A stretch of DNA of 7,705 nucleotides from CAWBRT01 sp050015355 (GTDB lineage Bacteria > Acidobacteriota > Terriglobia > Terriglobales > Acidobacteriaceae). The notes beneath the pieces are model-generated. The model did no database searches, was not told where the DNA came from, and worked only from the letters and a program-made list of their open reading frames with translations. The stretch lies in contig JBEKBO010000169.1 of the NCBI GenBank assembly GCA_050015355.1, positions 1-7,705 of the forward strand. The letters are read 5' to 3'. The position numbers were made by a program, and so were the translations under genes. Positions 1-7,361 of this stretch are shown here, piece by piece (the first letter of the stretch is position 1; each line of letters opens with the position of its first letter).

Positions 1-92
1 AATATCAGGCTGATCAACCGTCGCAAAAGCTATCTCGATCGCTACTCGCTCTGCCTTTTCAGAGGGAGCTAATTAAAATCAACCAAGCATCA

Positions 93-111
93 AGTGACTT
101 GACGGGTCACT
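93..111. repeat. short inverted repeat across the stop codon of the nuclease-like gene
   Basis: AGTGAC (93-98) pairs with GTCACT (106-111) around a 7-base spacer, so transcripts could form a 6-bp hairpin at the end of the minus-strand gene. In the direction of that gene a T-rich stretch (GATTTTAATT on the minus strand) follows only after about a dozen bases. This is a poor intrinsic terminator. It may be a weak transcript end or simply chance. Confidence 0.2.
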
Positions 112-790
112 CCATATCAGGAACCTGGATCGTCACTCCTGATGCGAGCTCGATTTCGGCAGGAATTTCGCGCCATTCCTGGTCAGACGTAAAGTCGTTG
201 CGTATCCATCGCTTCAGATCCTCGAAATCGCGCAAGCGCAGGAATCGACGGTTCTGCTCAAGTTCTGCGGTCCATCGGGCATCTCGCGTAAATTCTGTGT
301 TCGTGACGAGAACACCTAGTTGAAAACAGGAATCCTTCCACGCCAGCAGCCGATCAACTGCATCACGTCCCGTTTTTCTGCCTGCCCTATGGTGCTTGAC
401 CTGACCCGAACCGAATTCAATTTCGTGAACGACGTGCCACATTTTGACACCTACATCATTTCTGAGCGGAAATTTGCAGCCATTGCGGCCGCCGCTGGCG
501 CCACCATCATAATGAACAACCAATCTCAGTTTGATAGTGCGGCTCTCAAGGCCAGGATGCTGGCCGATCGGCACCCAGGTGAGCGGCATCCTCTCGATGT
601 CGGCGCGGAAGCGGTGGCGCGCTATTTCAAAATTGAAGACGAATGCGCGCAAGCGGTGCGCCTCAAGCTGCTCAACGCCCGGCACGATGCCACCCAGCAA
701 CCGGGCCGGCAGGAGTAGCAAAGACTCAATTCGGCGCTCAATGTGGAGCGGTAGGATTACAACAATCCCTGACCTCCCCTGCGCTGACAA
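107..790 (-). CDS. Mrr-like restriction-endonuclease-fold protein (tentative), unknown N-terminal half
   Basis: This gene encodes 227 residues from a TTG start, and the frame is closed upstream by a stop codon at 812-814. The C-terminal half resembles Mrr-type PD-(D/E)xK nucleases, enzymes that cut foreign or modified DNA. A 'GQVKHH' strand (about residues 130-135) would be the QxK half of the active site. It is followed by a helix rich in charged residues, then 'GVLVTNTEFTRDARWTAE' (about 160-177), matching the usual hydrophobic strand plus T-x-x-F-T-x-x-A segment, and 'FLRLRDFEDLKRW', like the closing strand and helix of the fold. The upstream catalytic Asp could be the one in 'RNDVGVK', but I cannot assign it firmly. 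I do not recognise the first 100 or so residues. An alternative ATG at 589 would give 160 residues but has no properly spaced ribosome site. Codon choice looks coding throughout. No methyltransferase partner is in the window. The frame is fairly certain, the family moderately so, and activity is unknown. Confidence 0.55.
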   Translation of the reverse strand: MSAQGRSGIVVILPLHIERRIESLLLLPARLLGGIVPGVEQLEAHRLRAFVFNFEIARHRFRADIERMPLTWVPIGQHPGLESRTIKLRLVVHYDGGASGGRNGCKFPLRNDVGVKMWHVVHEIEFGSGQVKHHRAGRKTGRDAVDRLLAWKDSCFQLGVLVTNTEFTRDARWTAELEQNRRFLRLRDFEDLKRWIRNDFTSDQEWREIPAEIELASGVTIQVPDME

Positions 791-1237
791 ACGCCCGGAT
801 CGGCCTTTCGCTTATAGCGGAGTCCCTGCCGTCCAACGTTAGCTTGCGGAGACTTCCGACAGCGCTCCTGACCTGAAGAGTTTCGCCGCAACAGACCGGC
901 GCCGTTTTTCGCGAGTGGTGGCGGGAAGATGCCCCGCGGGCCTACTGCCAAGAGAAGCGCGCGATCGGAACGGCATCGTGGTTTTCTAAATCGCGCTAGC
1001 AGGACGCGCCCGCGGAGTCCTGAACCTAGCGAAAAAACAATCACTCGATCACCAATCAACGTCTATTGGCAGACTTTCGTATCCATTCATAGAGCCGGAC
1101 ATTGCAGTAGTTTTGCTGGCTGATTTGAGTCGCTCACACTCCAGAAGTCCCAGTGGCACTGCAGAAATCGCACACTCACGTTTATTGCTGGGGGGCTCGC
1201 ACGACCCCGAGTAAACCCCGCTGGAGTCCGTGACTGT
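791..1237. other. intergenic stretch without a recognisable gene
   Basis: Several open frames of 60 to 100 codons cross this stretch on both strands, but none gives a protein I recognise. Their compositions (Arg, Pro and Ser rich, few hydrophobic core segments) are those of random open frames in GC-rich DNA. I see no tRNA, rRNA or CRISPR structure. The minus-strand frame running from 1243 to a stop at 1049 continues the frame of the resolvase relic next to it but keeps no resolvase similarity. A GCGGAGTCC nonamer occurs at 817-825 and 1012-1020, with a related TGGAGTCC at 1222-1229. The stretch may be the eroded remainder of a mobile element, which is inference. Confidence 0.5.
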
Positions 1238-1411
1238 GCCCATCAGCGCGTTGAGTTCTGGCCGGGAATCTTTCGCGCCGGATTAGCCAACGTCGACATA
1301 TTCAGGGGCAACTGCCAGGCCCCGAGCGGTGCAGTATGCCCTGAGGTCGCGCAATTGCAGATCACGGCTTTGGTCTTTTGTGCTGACTCTGGCGTATACG
1401 GCAGCGCGCAA
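1238..1411 (-). pseudogene. serine recombinase (resolvase/invertase) N-terminal relic with in-frame TAA
   Basis: Reading leftward from a TTG at 1411-1409, preceded by GGGAGG (minus strand, 1423-1418) at good spacing, the frame begins L-R-A-A-V and then 'YARVSTKDQ'. That is the signature of the serine-recombinase catalytic domain, with nucleophile Ser10 and conserved Arg8. It continues with 'LQLRDLRAYCTARG' and 'EYVDVG', all typical of the first 42 residues of the family. A TAA at 1285-1283 then ends the frame, but the next codons in the same frame read 'SGAKDSRPELNALM', the expected continuation. Similarity stops at about 1238. Full-length members have about 180 to 500 residues, so the rest of the catalytic domain and the DNA-binding part are missing. 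The gene is therefore broken by both a nonsense codon and loss of the 3' part. It is divergent from the efflux operon, with its start 187 bases away, and marks an old integration or resolution event. Confidence 0.82.
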
Positions 1412-1432
1412 TAGGTTCCTCCCGCTGGGAAA

Positions 1433-1462
1433 TTGGAGACAGATGGTCCTCTGCCTTAATAT
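1433..1462 (+). promoter_or_regulatory. possible sigma70-like promoter for the efflux operon
   Basis: TTGGAG (1433-1438) and TAATAT (1457-1462) are separated by 18 bases and lie in the only AT-rich patch upstream of the adaptor gene. Matches to consensus are partial (three and four of six). The resulting leader would be about 130 bases and would contain the repeat at 1491-1515. An alternative -35-like TTGACG at 1554-1559 lacks a good -10 partner. The placement is tentative. Confidence 0.22.
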
Positions 1463-1490
1463 TTACGGCCCCAAGTGCAAAAGAGGTTAA

Positions 1491-1515
1491 CAGGTCTGAT
1501 TACGCAAACCTGATT
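1491..1515. promoter_or_regulatory. candidate operator: inverted repeat with overlapping direct repeat
   Basis: CAGGT (1491-1495) and ACCTG (1508-1512) form an inverted repeat with a 12-base spacer. CTGATT is also repeated directly at 1496-1501 and 1510-1515, exactly 14 bases apart. The site lies about 85 bases before the adaptor start codon, where a TetR-, MarR- or MerR-type efflux regulator could bind. No regulator gene is visible, and half-sites this short can occur by chance. Confidence 0.3.
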
Positions 1516-1582
1516 TTCGGTGAGCTTTGGCGCGCGCTTTGCTACTCTGCTCCTTGACGGGAAATCCTGGCACATGTCTACC

Positions 1583-1587
1583 GGGAG
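1583..1587 (+). promoter_or_regulatory. ribosome binding site of the adaptor gene
   Basis: GGGAG ends 10 bases before the ATG at 1598, and a second weaker GGA sits at 1591-1593. The start is supported independently by the lipoprotein signal peptide that begins immediately after it. Confidence 0.5.
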
Positions 1588-1597
1588 AACGGACTAA

Positions 1598-2755
1598 ATG
1601 CACCAGCTCAAAAGATTTCTTTTGACCAAAGTTCTACCATTCATTCTTCTTGCCGTTTTCGCCTTGGCGATCATTGGATGCGGACGCACCCGAGCTACGG
1701 AGCCGCCAGCTCCCGAAGTGAGAGTCGCCCCCGTGGTCCAGCGGGATGTTCCTGTGTACAGCGAATGGGTGGCCACGTTGGACGGCTACGTGAACGCCCA
1801 GATCCGACCCCAGGTCTCAGGCTACATAATCAAGCAAGACTACAAAGAAGGTTCGCTCGTCCGCAAAGGCCAGGTGCTGTTCGAAATAGATCCGAGGCTC
1901 TTCAAGGCGGCCCTCGACCGCGCTAAGGGCGACCTTATGCAGGCGCAAGCGCAACTTGGCAAAAGCACGCTTGATGTGGAACGCGACACACCGCTTGCAG
2001 AGGGCAAGGCCATCGCTCAGAGTCAATTAGATAACGAGATTCAGGCCAAACTCGGTGCCCAGGCCGCCGTCGAGTCGGGCAGGGCGGCCGTCGAGCAGGC
2101 GGAACTCAACCTCGAGTTTACGAAAGTTACCTCGCTGGTGGACGGAATTGCGGGAATTGCACAAGTCCAGCTCGGCAACCTAGTGGGACCCAATTCTGTC
2201 TTGACTTCAGTTTCACAAGTCGATCCCATCAAGGCCTATTTCCCGATCAGCGAACAGGAATATCTCCGCACACAGCAAAAGAGCGGTGCCAGTGCCAGCA
2301 GGCACGCTATCAGTTTTTTCGGAAATTCGCTCGAACTGATCCTGGCTGACGGCAGTATCTACCCTCATAAGGGCAAAATCCTGCTGGCCGACCGGCAAGT
2401 GGATCCAAGCACGGGCACGATTCGCATCGTTGCTGCCTTTCCCAATCCCGGCAACATTTTGCGCCCTGGCCAGTATGGACGCATGCGTGTTGAAACCAGC
2501 ATGAAAAAAGGTGCTCTGCTGCTACCTCAGAGCGCCATTGCGCAGTCGCAGGGGAGCTATCAGGCGGCAGTTGTCGGCAGCGATCACAAAGTTAGCATGC
2601 GCACCGTGAAGCCCGGCGAGACGGTCGGGACAATGCGGGTGATTGACGAGGGCGTCAAGCCGGGGGATCAAGTTGTAGTAGAAGGACTGCAAAAGATCAG
2701 GGAAGGAACTCTGGTTACTCCCAAGCCCGCAGATCTTTCCGGGGAAGGGCACTGA
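1598..2755 (+). CDS. RND efflux periplasmic adaptor (membrane fusion protein), AcrA/MexA type
   Basis: This 385-residue protein is the periplasmic adaptor that joins the inner-membrane pump to the outer-membrane channel; MexA and AcrA are of similar length. The N-terminus is a lipoprotein signal: basic residues, a hydrophobic stretch (about 12-26) and a lipobox ending 'AIIGC', so Cys28 should be lipidated after cleavage. The half-lipoyl motif follows in two parts. The first is 'RPQVSGYI' (70-77) with 'EGSLVRKGQVLFEID' (84-98). The second half resumes after an alpha-helical hairpin (about 104-172, rich in Ala, Gln and Leu) at 'FTKVTSLVDGIAG'. The beta-barrel and membrane-proximal domains fill about 200-375, including 'LADRQVDPSTGTIRIVAAFPNP' and 'LRPGQYGRMRVE', both usual in HlyD_D23/RND adaptors. 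It is the first gene of a three-gene operon and ends 3 bases before the pump. I see no frameshift or missing domain. Its substrate range cannot be read from the adaptor. Confidence 0.95.
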   Translation: MHQLKRFLLTKVLPFILLAVFALAIIGCGRTRATEPPAPEVRVAPVVQRDVPVYSEWVATLDGYVNAQIRPQVSGYIIKQDYKEGSLVRKGQVLFEIDPRLFKAALDRAKGDLMQAQAQLGKSTLDVERDTPLAEGKAIAQSQLDNEIQAKLGAQAAVESGRAAVEQAELNLEFTKVTSLVDGIAGIAQVQLGNLVGPNSVLTSVSQVDPIKAYFPISEQEYLRTQQKSGASASRHAISFFGNSLELILADGSIYPHKGKILLADRQVDPSTGTIRIVAAFPNPGNILRPGQYGRMRVETSMKKGALLLPQSAIAQSQGSYQAAVVGSDHKVSMRTVKPGETVGTMRVIDEGVKPGDQVVVEGLQKIREGTLVTPKPADLSGEGH

Positions 2756-2758
2756 GCT

Positions 2759-5700
2759 ATGTCAAAGTTCTTCATCAACCGTCCGATCGTGGCGATGGTG
2801 ATCGCGATCCTTACGGTAATTGTGGGGGCAGTGACCATCGCGAGCCTGCCAATAGCGCAATTTCCTAGCATCGTCCCGCCGGAAATTAGATTGCAGGCCA
2901 CCTACGTTGGTGCGGACGCACAGACCCTCGAGCAAGCCGTGGCCACGCCAATTGAGCAGCAGATTAACGGCGTGGACAACATGGACTACATGTATTCGTT
3001 AAACGCCACGGCTAACTCGCAGACCACCCTGATCGCGAACTTCGACGTGAAAACGGACCCGAACCAGGACCTGATCCTGACCCAATCACGCGAGCAACTG
3101 GCCGCCAGTCAGCTTCCGCCCGAAGTGAACAACTATGGGATCACCATCAAAAAGTCAACCACCGCGCCGCTGGTGATTGTCTCCTTGTTCTCGCCGCACG
3201 GCACTCATGATGCGAAGTTTCTGGCCAATTATGCCTATATCAACCTCAACGATCCGGTCGCACGCTTGTACGGTGTCGGACAGACACAGATTTTCGGCGC
3301 GGGGCAGTATGCCATGCGGCTGTGGGTAAAGCCTGACCAACTGGCGAAGCTGGGCATCACCGTCACTGAGATCGTCAACGCGACCCAGGCGCAGAACACG
3401 GTGAATCCGGCTGGTCAAGCCGGCGGCGAACCAGCTCCGACGGGCCAGCAGTTCACGTATTCCGTTCTCGCTCAAGGCCGCCTGACGTCGCCGGAGCAAT
3501 TTGAAAACGTCGTCATCCGTGAAGCTCCGGATGGCGGAATCGTCCGTGTGAAAGACGTCGCCCGGGTCGAACTGGGCGCGCAGGATTACAGCATTCTCAA
3601 CCGCTTTAATGGCCAACCCGCTGCAGGCATCGCCGTTTACCAGTTGCCCGGTTCCAATGCGGTCCAAACGTCCGCCGGCGTCCGCAAGTTGATGGCCGAG
3701 ATGAAGCAGCGCTTCCCGCAAGATATGGAGTACGTCGTATCGCTTGACCAGACGAGCGCCGTGACAGAAGGCATGAAGGAGATTATTAAAACTCTTTTGA
3801 TCGCCTTCGTGCTGGTTATCCTTGTGGTCTACCTCTTCCTGCAAGACTGGCGCGCTACCCTGATCCCGATGCTTGCCGTGCCGGTCTCGCTGGTTGGCAC
3901 GTTTGTTTTCTTCCCGCTGTTCGGCTTTTCCATCAATACCCTTTCAATGTTCGGACTGGTGCTGGCCGTCGGCTTGGTGGTAGACGATGCCATCATTGTC
4001 GTCGAAGGCGTACAACGCCACATCGAGGAGGGGTTGGCTCCCAAGGATGCGGCTCGGCGGGCTATGGAAGAGCTCTCTGGACCAGTCATCGGGATCGCCC
4101 TGGTTCTTTCGTCGGTCTTCGTGCCGATGATCTTTATCCCAGGCATCACCGGACGGCTCTACCAGCAATTTGCCCTGACCATTGCGATCTCAGTGGTGCT
4201 CTCGGCTTTTAATGCCCTTACGCTGAGCCCAGCGCTGGGCGCGCTACTGCTCCGGCCGAAGAAGGAAAGCCGCGGGCTACTGGCCAGATTTTTCGCTTGG
4301 TTCAATCATGTTTTCGGGAGCGGCACGGCACTCTATCTGCGGCTGTCCGGCACTCTGATCCGGAAAGGCGTGTTGGCGCTGGTGATGCTCGCGGCTTTCG
4401 GCTTCGCCGGGGTGTTCTTTGGCCACCTCCTACCATCAAGCTTTCTACCCGATGAAGACCAGGGCTATGCCTACATCAACATGCAACTTCCGAATGCGGC
4501 TTCGCTTGAGCGGACAGCCGCGGCATCGAGAGACGTTGAGAAAATCCTGAGCGCCACGCCTGAGGTTCAGTACTACAGCAGCGTCATTGGCTTCAGCTTG
4601 CTGAGCTATGTCCGAACCAGCTACAACGCCTTCTATTTCGTCGCTCTGAAGCCATGGAGCGACCGCGAAACCAGAGCGGAACAGTATCAGGAAATCAAGG
4701 CGCGCCTGAACCAGCAACTCAGCAAGCTTCCGCAAGGGACCATTTTCAGCTTCTCACCGCCAGCAATCCCCGGAGTCGGCACCTCCGGCGGATTTCAGTT
4801 CGTGCTGGAAGACCGTGCAGGAGGGAACGTGCAGTTCCTGGCAAACAACCTGGCCACGTTCATGGCGGCGGCTCGGAAGCGTACCGAAATTGGCACGATC
4901 AGCACTACGTTTCTACCGAGCGTGCCGCAACAATTCGTGCAAGTGGATCGGGAAAAGGTACTGAAGCAAGGAGTGGCCATCAGCGATGTTTACCAGACCA
5001 TTCAGGCTTTCATGGGCGGGCTGTTCATTAATTACTTCAACGATTTCGGCCGCACCTGGCAGGTATATTTGGAAGCGGAAGCTCCTTACCGGTCGGACGT
5101 GGCGAACGTAGGGCAGTTCTACGTGCGCAACAACCGAGGGGAAATGGTGCCGCTTTCCGCGCTGACAAAGTTCGAATCGCGGGAGGGCCCTGAATTTACG
5201 ATGCGCTACAACGAGTACAGGTCAGCCCAGATCAACGGCAGCGCTGCGCCCGGCTACAGCGCAGACCAAGCCACGGCGGCCATGGAAGACGTCTTCAAAC
5301 AGACGATGCCTGGCGAGATGGGCTTCGATTATATGGGTATGTCTCGCCAAGAGCAGAAGGCACGGCAAGGGCTCCCGGCTTGGGTCATCTTCAGCTTCTC
5401 GCTGCTGTTCGTATTTCTAATCCTGGCGGCCCTCTATGAAAGCTGGTCATTGCCTTTCAGTGTGTTGCTGAGCACGCCGGTTGCGGTATTCGGCGCCTTT
5501 GGAGTGTTGTGGCTGCGCCGGGCGGTGCTCAGCGCTTTCTATCCGGCTTACATGGTGCAAATCGAAAACGACGTTTATTCCCAGATCGGTTTGGTAATGC
5601 TGATCGGCTTGGCTGCCAAGAACGCAATCTTGATCGTCGAATTTGCCAAGGAACAGTACGAAAAGGGTAAGCCTCTGATGGATGCGGCACTTGAAGGAGC

Positions 5701-5965
5701 CAGGCTTCGCCTGCGGCCGATCCTGATGACCTCTTTGGCGTTCATTCTGGGTTGTGTGCCGCTGTGGACAGCAACAGGCGCCGGTTCGGTGGCCCGCCAG
5801 ATTATGGGTACAACCGTAATCGGTGGCATGGGGGCCGCTACTGCGATCGCCATCTTCATCATTCCGGCACTATTCGTCTTGGTCGAGCATCTGGCAAGGC
5901 GTAGCAGCGGCGACGTACCCGGCCCTGCTGCTGTCCCAAAGCCGAGTCCATCTGAGGGAGACTAA
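2759..5965 (+). CDS. RND multidrug efflux pump, inner-membrane permease (HAE-1 family, AcrB-like)
   Basis: This 1068-residue proton-driven pump (AcrB has 1049) acts as a trimer and exports hydrophobic or amphiphilic compounds. It opens 'MSKFFINRPIVA' with TM1 at about 10-29. Porter domains follow to about 335, TM2-TM6 (about 344-495), TM7 (about 538-558), 'FLPDEDQG' (about 564-571), the second porter half, and TM8-TM12 from about 873. The proton relay is intact: Asp409 and Asp410 in 'GLVVDDAIIVVE' (AcrB D407/D408), Lys954 in 'GLAAKNAILIVEFAK' (K940), Arg984 (R971) and Thr991 in 'LRPILMTSLAF' (T978). Paired acidic residues and the overall pattern point to HAE-1 and not to heavy-metal (CusA) pumps. 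Two oddities are a switch loop (611-623) with only one glycine and about ten extra residues before TM10 (around 916-937). The start is ATG 3 bases after the adaptor stop, with a purine-rich GGGGAAGGG at 2741-2749. Drugs transported cannot be inferred. Confidence 0.97.
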   Translation: MSKFFINRPIVAMVIAILTVIVGAVTIASLPIAQFPSIVPPEIRLQATYVGADAQTLEQAVATPIEQQINGVDNMDYMYSLNATANSQTTLIANFDVKTDPNQDLILTQSREQLAASQLPPEVNNYGITIKKSTTAPLVIVSLFSPHGTHDAKFLANYAYINLNDPVARLYGVGQTQIFGAGQYAMRLWVKPDQLAKLGITVTEIVNATQAQNTVNPAGQAGGEPAPTGQQFTYSVLAQGRLTSPEQFENVVIREAPDGGIVRVKDVARVELGAQDYSILNRFNGQPAAGIAVYQLPGSNAVQTSAGVRKLMAEMKQRFPQDMEYVVSLDQTSAVTEGMKEIIKTLLIAFVLVILVVYLFLQDWRATLIPMLAVPVSLVGTFVFFPLFGFSINTLSMFGLVLAVGLVVDDAIIVVEGVQRHIEEGLAPKDAARRAMEELSGPVIGIALVLSSVFVPMIFIPGITGRLYQQFALTIAISVVLSAFNALTLSPALGALLLRPKKESRGLLARFFAWFNHVFGSGTALYLRLSGTLIRKGVLALVMLAAFGFAGVFFGHLLPSSFLPDEDQGYAYINMQLPNAASLERTAAASRDVEKILSATPEVQYYSSVIGFSLLSYVRTSYNAFYFVALKPWSDRETRAEQYQEIKARLNQQLSKLPQGTIFSFSPPAIPGVGTSGGFQFVLEDRAGGNVQFLANNLATFMAAARKRTEIGTISTTFLPSVPQQFVQVDREKVLKQGVAISDVYQTIQAFMGGLFINYFNDFGRTWQVYLEAEAPYRSDVANVGQFYVRNNRGEMVPLSALTKFESREGPEFTMRYNEYRSAQINGSAAPGYSADQATAAMEDVFKQTMPGEMGFDYMGMSRQEQKARQGLPAWVIFSFSLLFVFLILAALYESWSLPFSVLLSTPVAVFGAFGVLWLRRAVLSAFYPAYMVQIENDVYSQIGLVMLIGLAAKNAILIVEFAKEQYEKGKPLMDAALEGARLRLRPILMTSLAFILGCVPLWTATGAGSVARQIMGTTVIGGMGAATAIAIFIIPALFVLVEHLARRSSGDVPGPAAVPKPSPSEGD
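5954..5960 (+). promoter_or_regulatory. ribosome binding site that fixes the channel gene's GTG start
   Basis: GAGGGAG lies inside the last codons of the pump gene and ends six bases before the GTG at 5967. It decides between that start and the in-frame ATG at 5823, which would add 48 residues with no signal-peptide character, overlapping the pump gene. Confidence 0.75.
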
Positions 5966-5966
5966 A

Positions 5967-7361
5967 GTGACAAAACTAACAGCCCTCTTGCTGATTATGC
6001 TCCTGAGTGCGGGCTGCGCTGTGGGGCCGAATTATAAGAGACCGAGCGCAGACGTTCCGGGTACCTACCGTGGAGCTATTCCGCAAGAGGCAGCGCAGCC
6101 TGCGGCGGAATCGTTCGGAGACCAAAAATGGTGGGAAGCGTTTCAAGACAAGCAGCTTCAAGAGCTGATCCACACGGCTCTCCAGCAGAATTACGATGTT
6201 CGCATTGCGGCCACGCGAATCCTGGAAGCCCGGGCACAGGTAGGCATTACACGCGCTGACCAGTTGCCGACGATCGGTGCTGGAGTTGGCGCTAATAATC
6301 AACAAGTTGAGATCACAAAGACTTACCGTCAATACGATACGAGCGCAACCCAAGTGGGTCTCGCGTTGGCCTGGGATCTCGATTTTTGGGGGAAGTACCG
6401 CCGCGCCACCGAAGCGGCGCGGGCAAATCTGTTGGCAACAGAATGGGCGCACCAAGCGGTAATCAGCACACTGGTGAGTGATGTTGCCGCAGCCTACTTC
6501 CAGCTTCGTACGCTCGACCTGCAACTGGAAATCTCGCGACGAACGCTGGCTTCGCGCCAGGACTCGTTGCGACTCACGCAAATGTTGGCAAACGGTGGGG
6601 CTGCATCCATGCTCGACGTCCGGCAGGCGGAGCAGTTGGTGTTCACTGCGGCTGAAACCATTCCCGATCTGGAGCGGCGCATCGAGCAGCAGGAAAACTA
6701 CCTCAGCACGCTTCTGGGAAACAACCCCAGCCCGATTGCGAGGGGAAGGAAACTGACTGAGCAACCACATGTGCCCGAGATTCCGGCCGGGCTTCCCTCC
6801 AGCCTGCTGGAGCGACGACCCGACATTCGAGAGGCAGAAGCACAGTTGATCGCGGCCAACGCTCAAATTGGAGTAGCGAAAGCAGCGTACTTCCCGCAAA
6901 TCAGCTTGACCGCGAACGCGGGGTATCAGAGCTCGGCACTCACCAGCCTGTTCAGTGGCCCGGCCGGATTGTGGAGCTTCGGAGGATCCGTATTACAGCC
7001 CGCCTTTGCCGGCGGGAGCATTCGTTCCGGCGTAAAGTTGGCTGAAGCGCGTCAACAGGAAGCACTGCTGATCTATCGGCAGACGATCCAGCAGGCTTTT
7101 CGTGGGGTCTCCGACGCGCTTGTCGAGTATCACAAGGACTGGGAGTTCCGACAGCATCAGCAGCAACTGGCAGTCTCAGCTCAAGACGCGGCGCGACTTT
7201 CCGAGATGCGGTATCGAGGCGGAGCCGCCAGTTACCTGGAGGTGCTGACCAATGAAACCAATTACTTTGCCGCCGAACTGGGACTGACTCAGGCTCAGTT
7301 GAATGAGCTCCTAGGTCTGGTTCGCATTTACAGAAATCTCGGCGGCGGCTGGCAGCAGTAG
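5967..7361 (+). CDS. RND efflux outer-membrane lipoprotein channel (OprM/NodT family)
   Basis: This outer-membrane factor forms the trimeric duct through which the pump exports. I choose the GTG at 5967, one base after the pump's TAA. It has a good ribosome site, and the product then begins with a compact lipoprotein signal ending 'LLSAGC', with Cys17 the lipidated residue, followed by 'AVGPNYKRP', the classic mature N-terminus of OprM-like proteins. That gives 464 residues, against about 465 to 490 for the family. Two TolC-type OEP repeats follow. The first includes 'WWEAFQDKQLQELIHTAL' and long amphipathic helices. The second starts near 'LLERRPDIREAEAQLIAAN' (about residues 280-298) and 'IGVAKAAYFPQISLTA', and ends with 'YRGGAASYLEVLTNE' and 'YRNLGGGWQQ'. 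Both repeats are complete. It is the last gene of the operon. I see no clear intrinsic terminator after it. Confidence 0.94.
   Translation: MTKLTALLLIMLLSAGCAVGPNYKRPSADVPGTYRGAIPQEAAQPAAESFGDQKWWEAFQDKQLQELIHTALQQNYDVRIAATRILEARAQVGITRADQLPTIGAGVGANNQQVEITKTYRQYDTSATQVGLALAWDLDFWGKYRRATEAARANLLATEWAHQAVISTLVSDVAAAYFQLRTLDLQLEISRRTLASRQDSLRLTQMLANGGAASMLDVRQAEQLVFTAAETIPDLERRIEQQENYLSTLLGNNPSPIARGRKLTEQPHVPEIPAGLPSSLLERRPDIREAEAQLIAANAQIGVAKAAYFPQISLTANAGYQSSALTSLFSGPAGLWSFGGSVLQPAFAGGSIRSGVKLAEARQQEALLIYRQTIQQAFRGVSDALVEYHKDWEFRQHQQQLAVSAQDAARLSEMRYRGGAASYLEVLTNETNYFAAELGLTQAQLNELLGLVRIYRNLGGGWQQ

Noticed and set aside
1..72. A plus-strand frame open from the left edge ending at TAA (70-72), 23 codons, possibly the tail of a gene outside the window
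   Set aside because: It is too short to recognise, and open frames of this length are expected by chance.
320..718. A plus-strand open frame of 132 residues antisense to the nuclease-like gene
   Set aside because: It has an Ala/Arg-rich composition without recognisable motifs, while the minus-strand frame has nuclease-like motifs and a natural C-terminus. Both cannot readily be real.
830..850. GTCCAAC next to GTTAGC, resembling integron attC core sites
   Set aside because: The two halves are adjacent instead of 50 to 140 bases apart, the second does not fit GTTRRRY, and no integrase or cassette array is present.
757..1059. A minus-strand open frame of 100 residues upstream of the nuclease-like gene
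   Set aside because: Its composition is Arg/Gly/Pro-rich and low in complexity, with no motif, and it overlaps the start of a better gene.
3155..3844. A long minus-strand open frame (229 residues) inside the pump gene
   Set aside because: It is antisense to highly conserved RND coding sequence, has a His/Arg/Asp-rich shadow composition and no motif.
5976..6899. A long minus-strand open frame (307 residues) inside the channel gene
   Set aside because: It is antisense to a complete OprM-like protein and has a Cys/Arg/Ser-rich composition typical of shadow frames.
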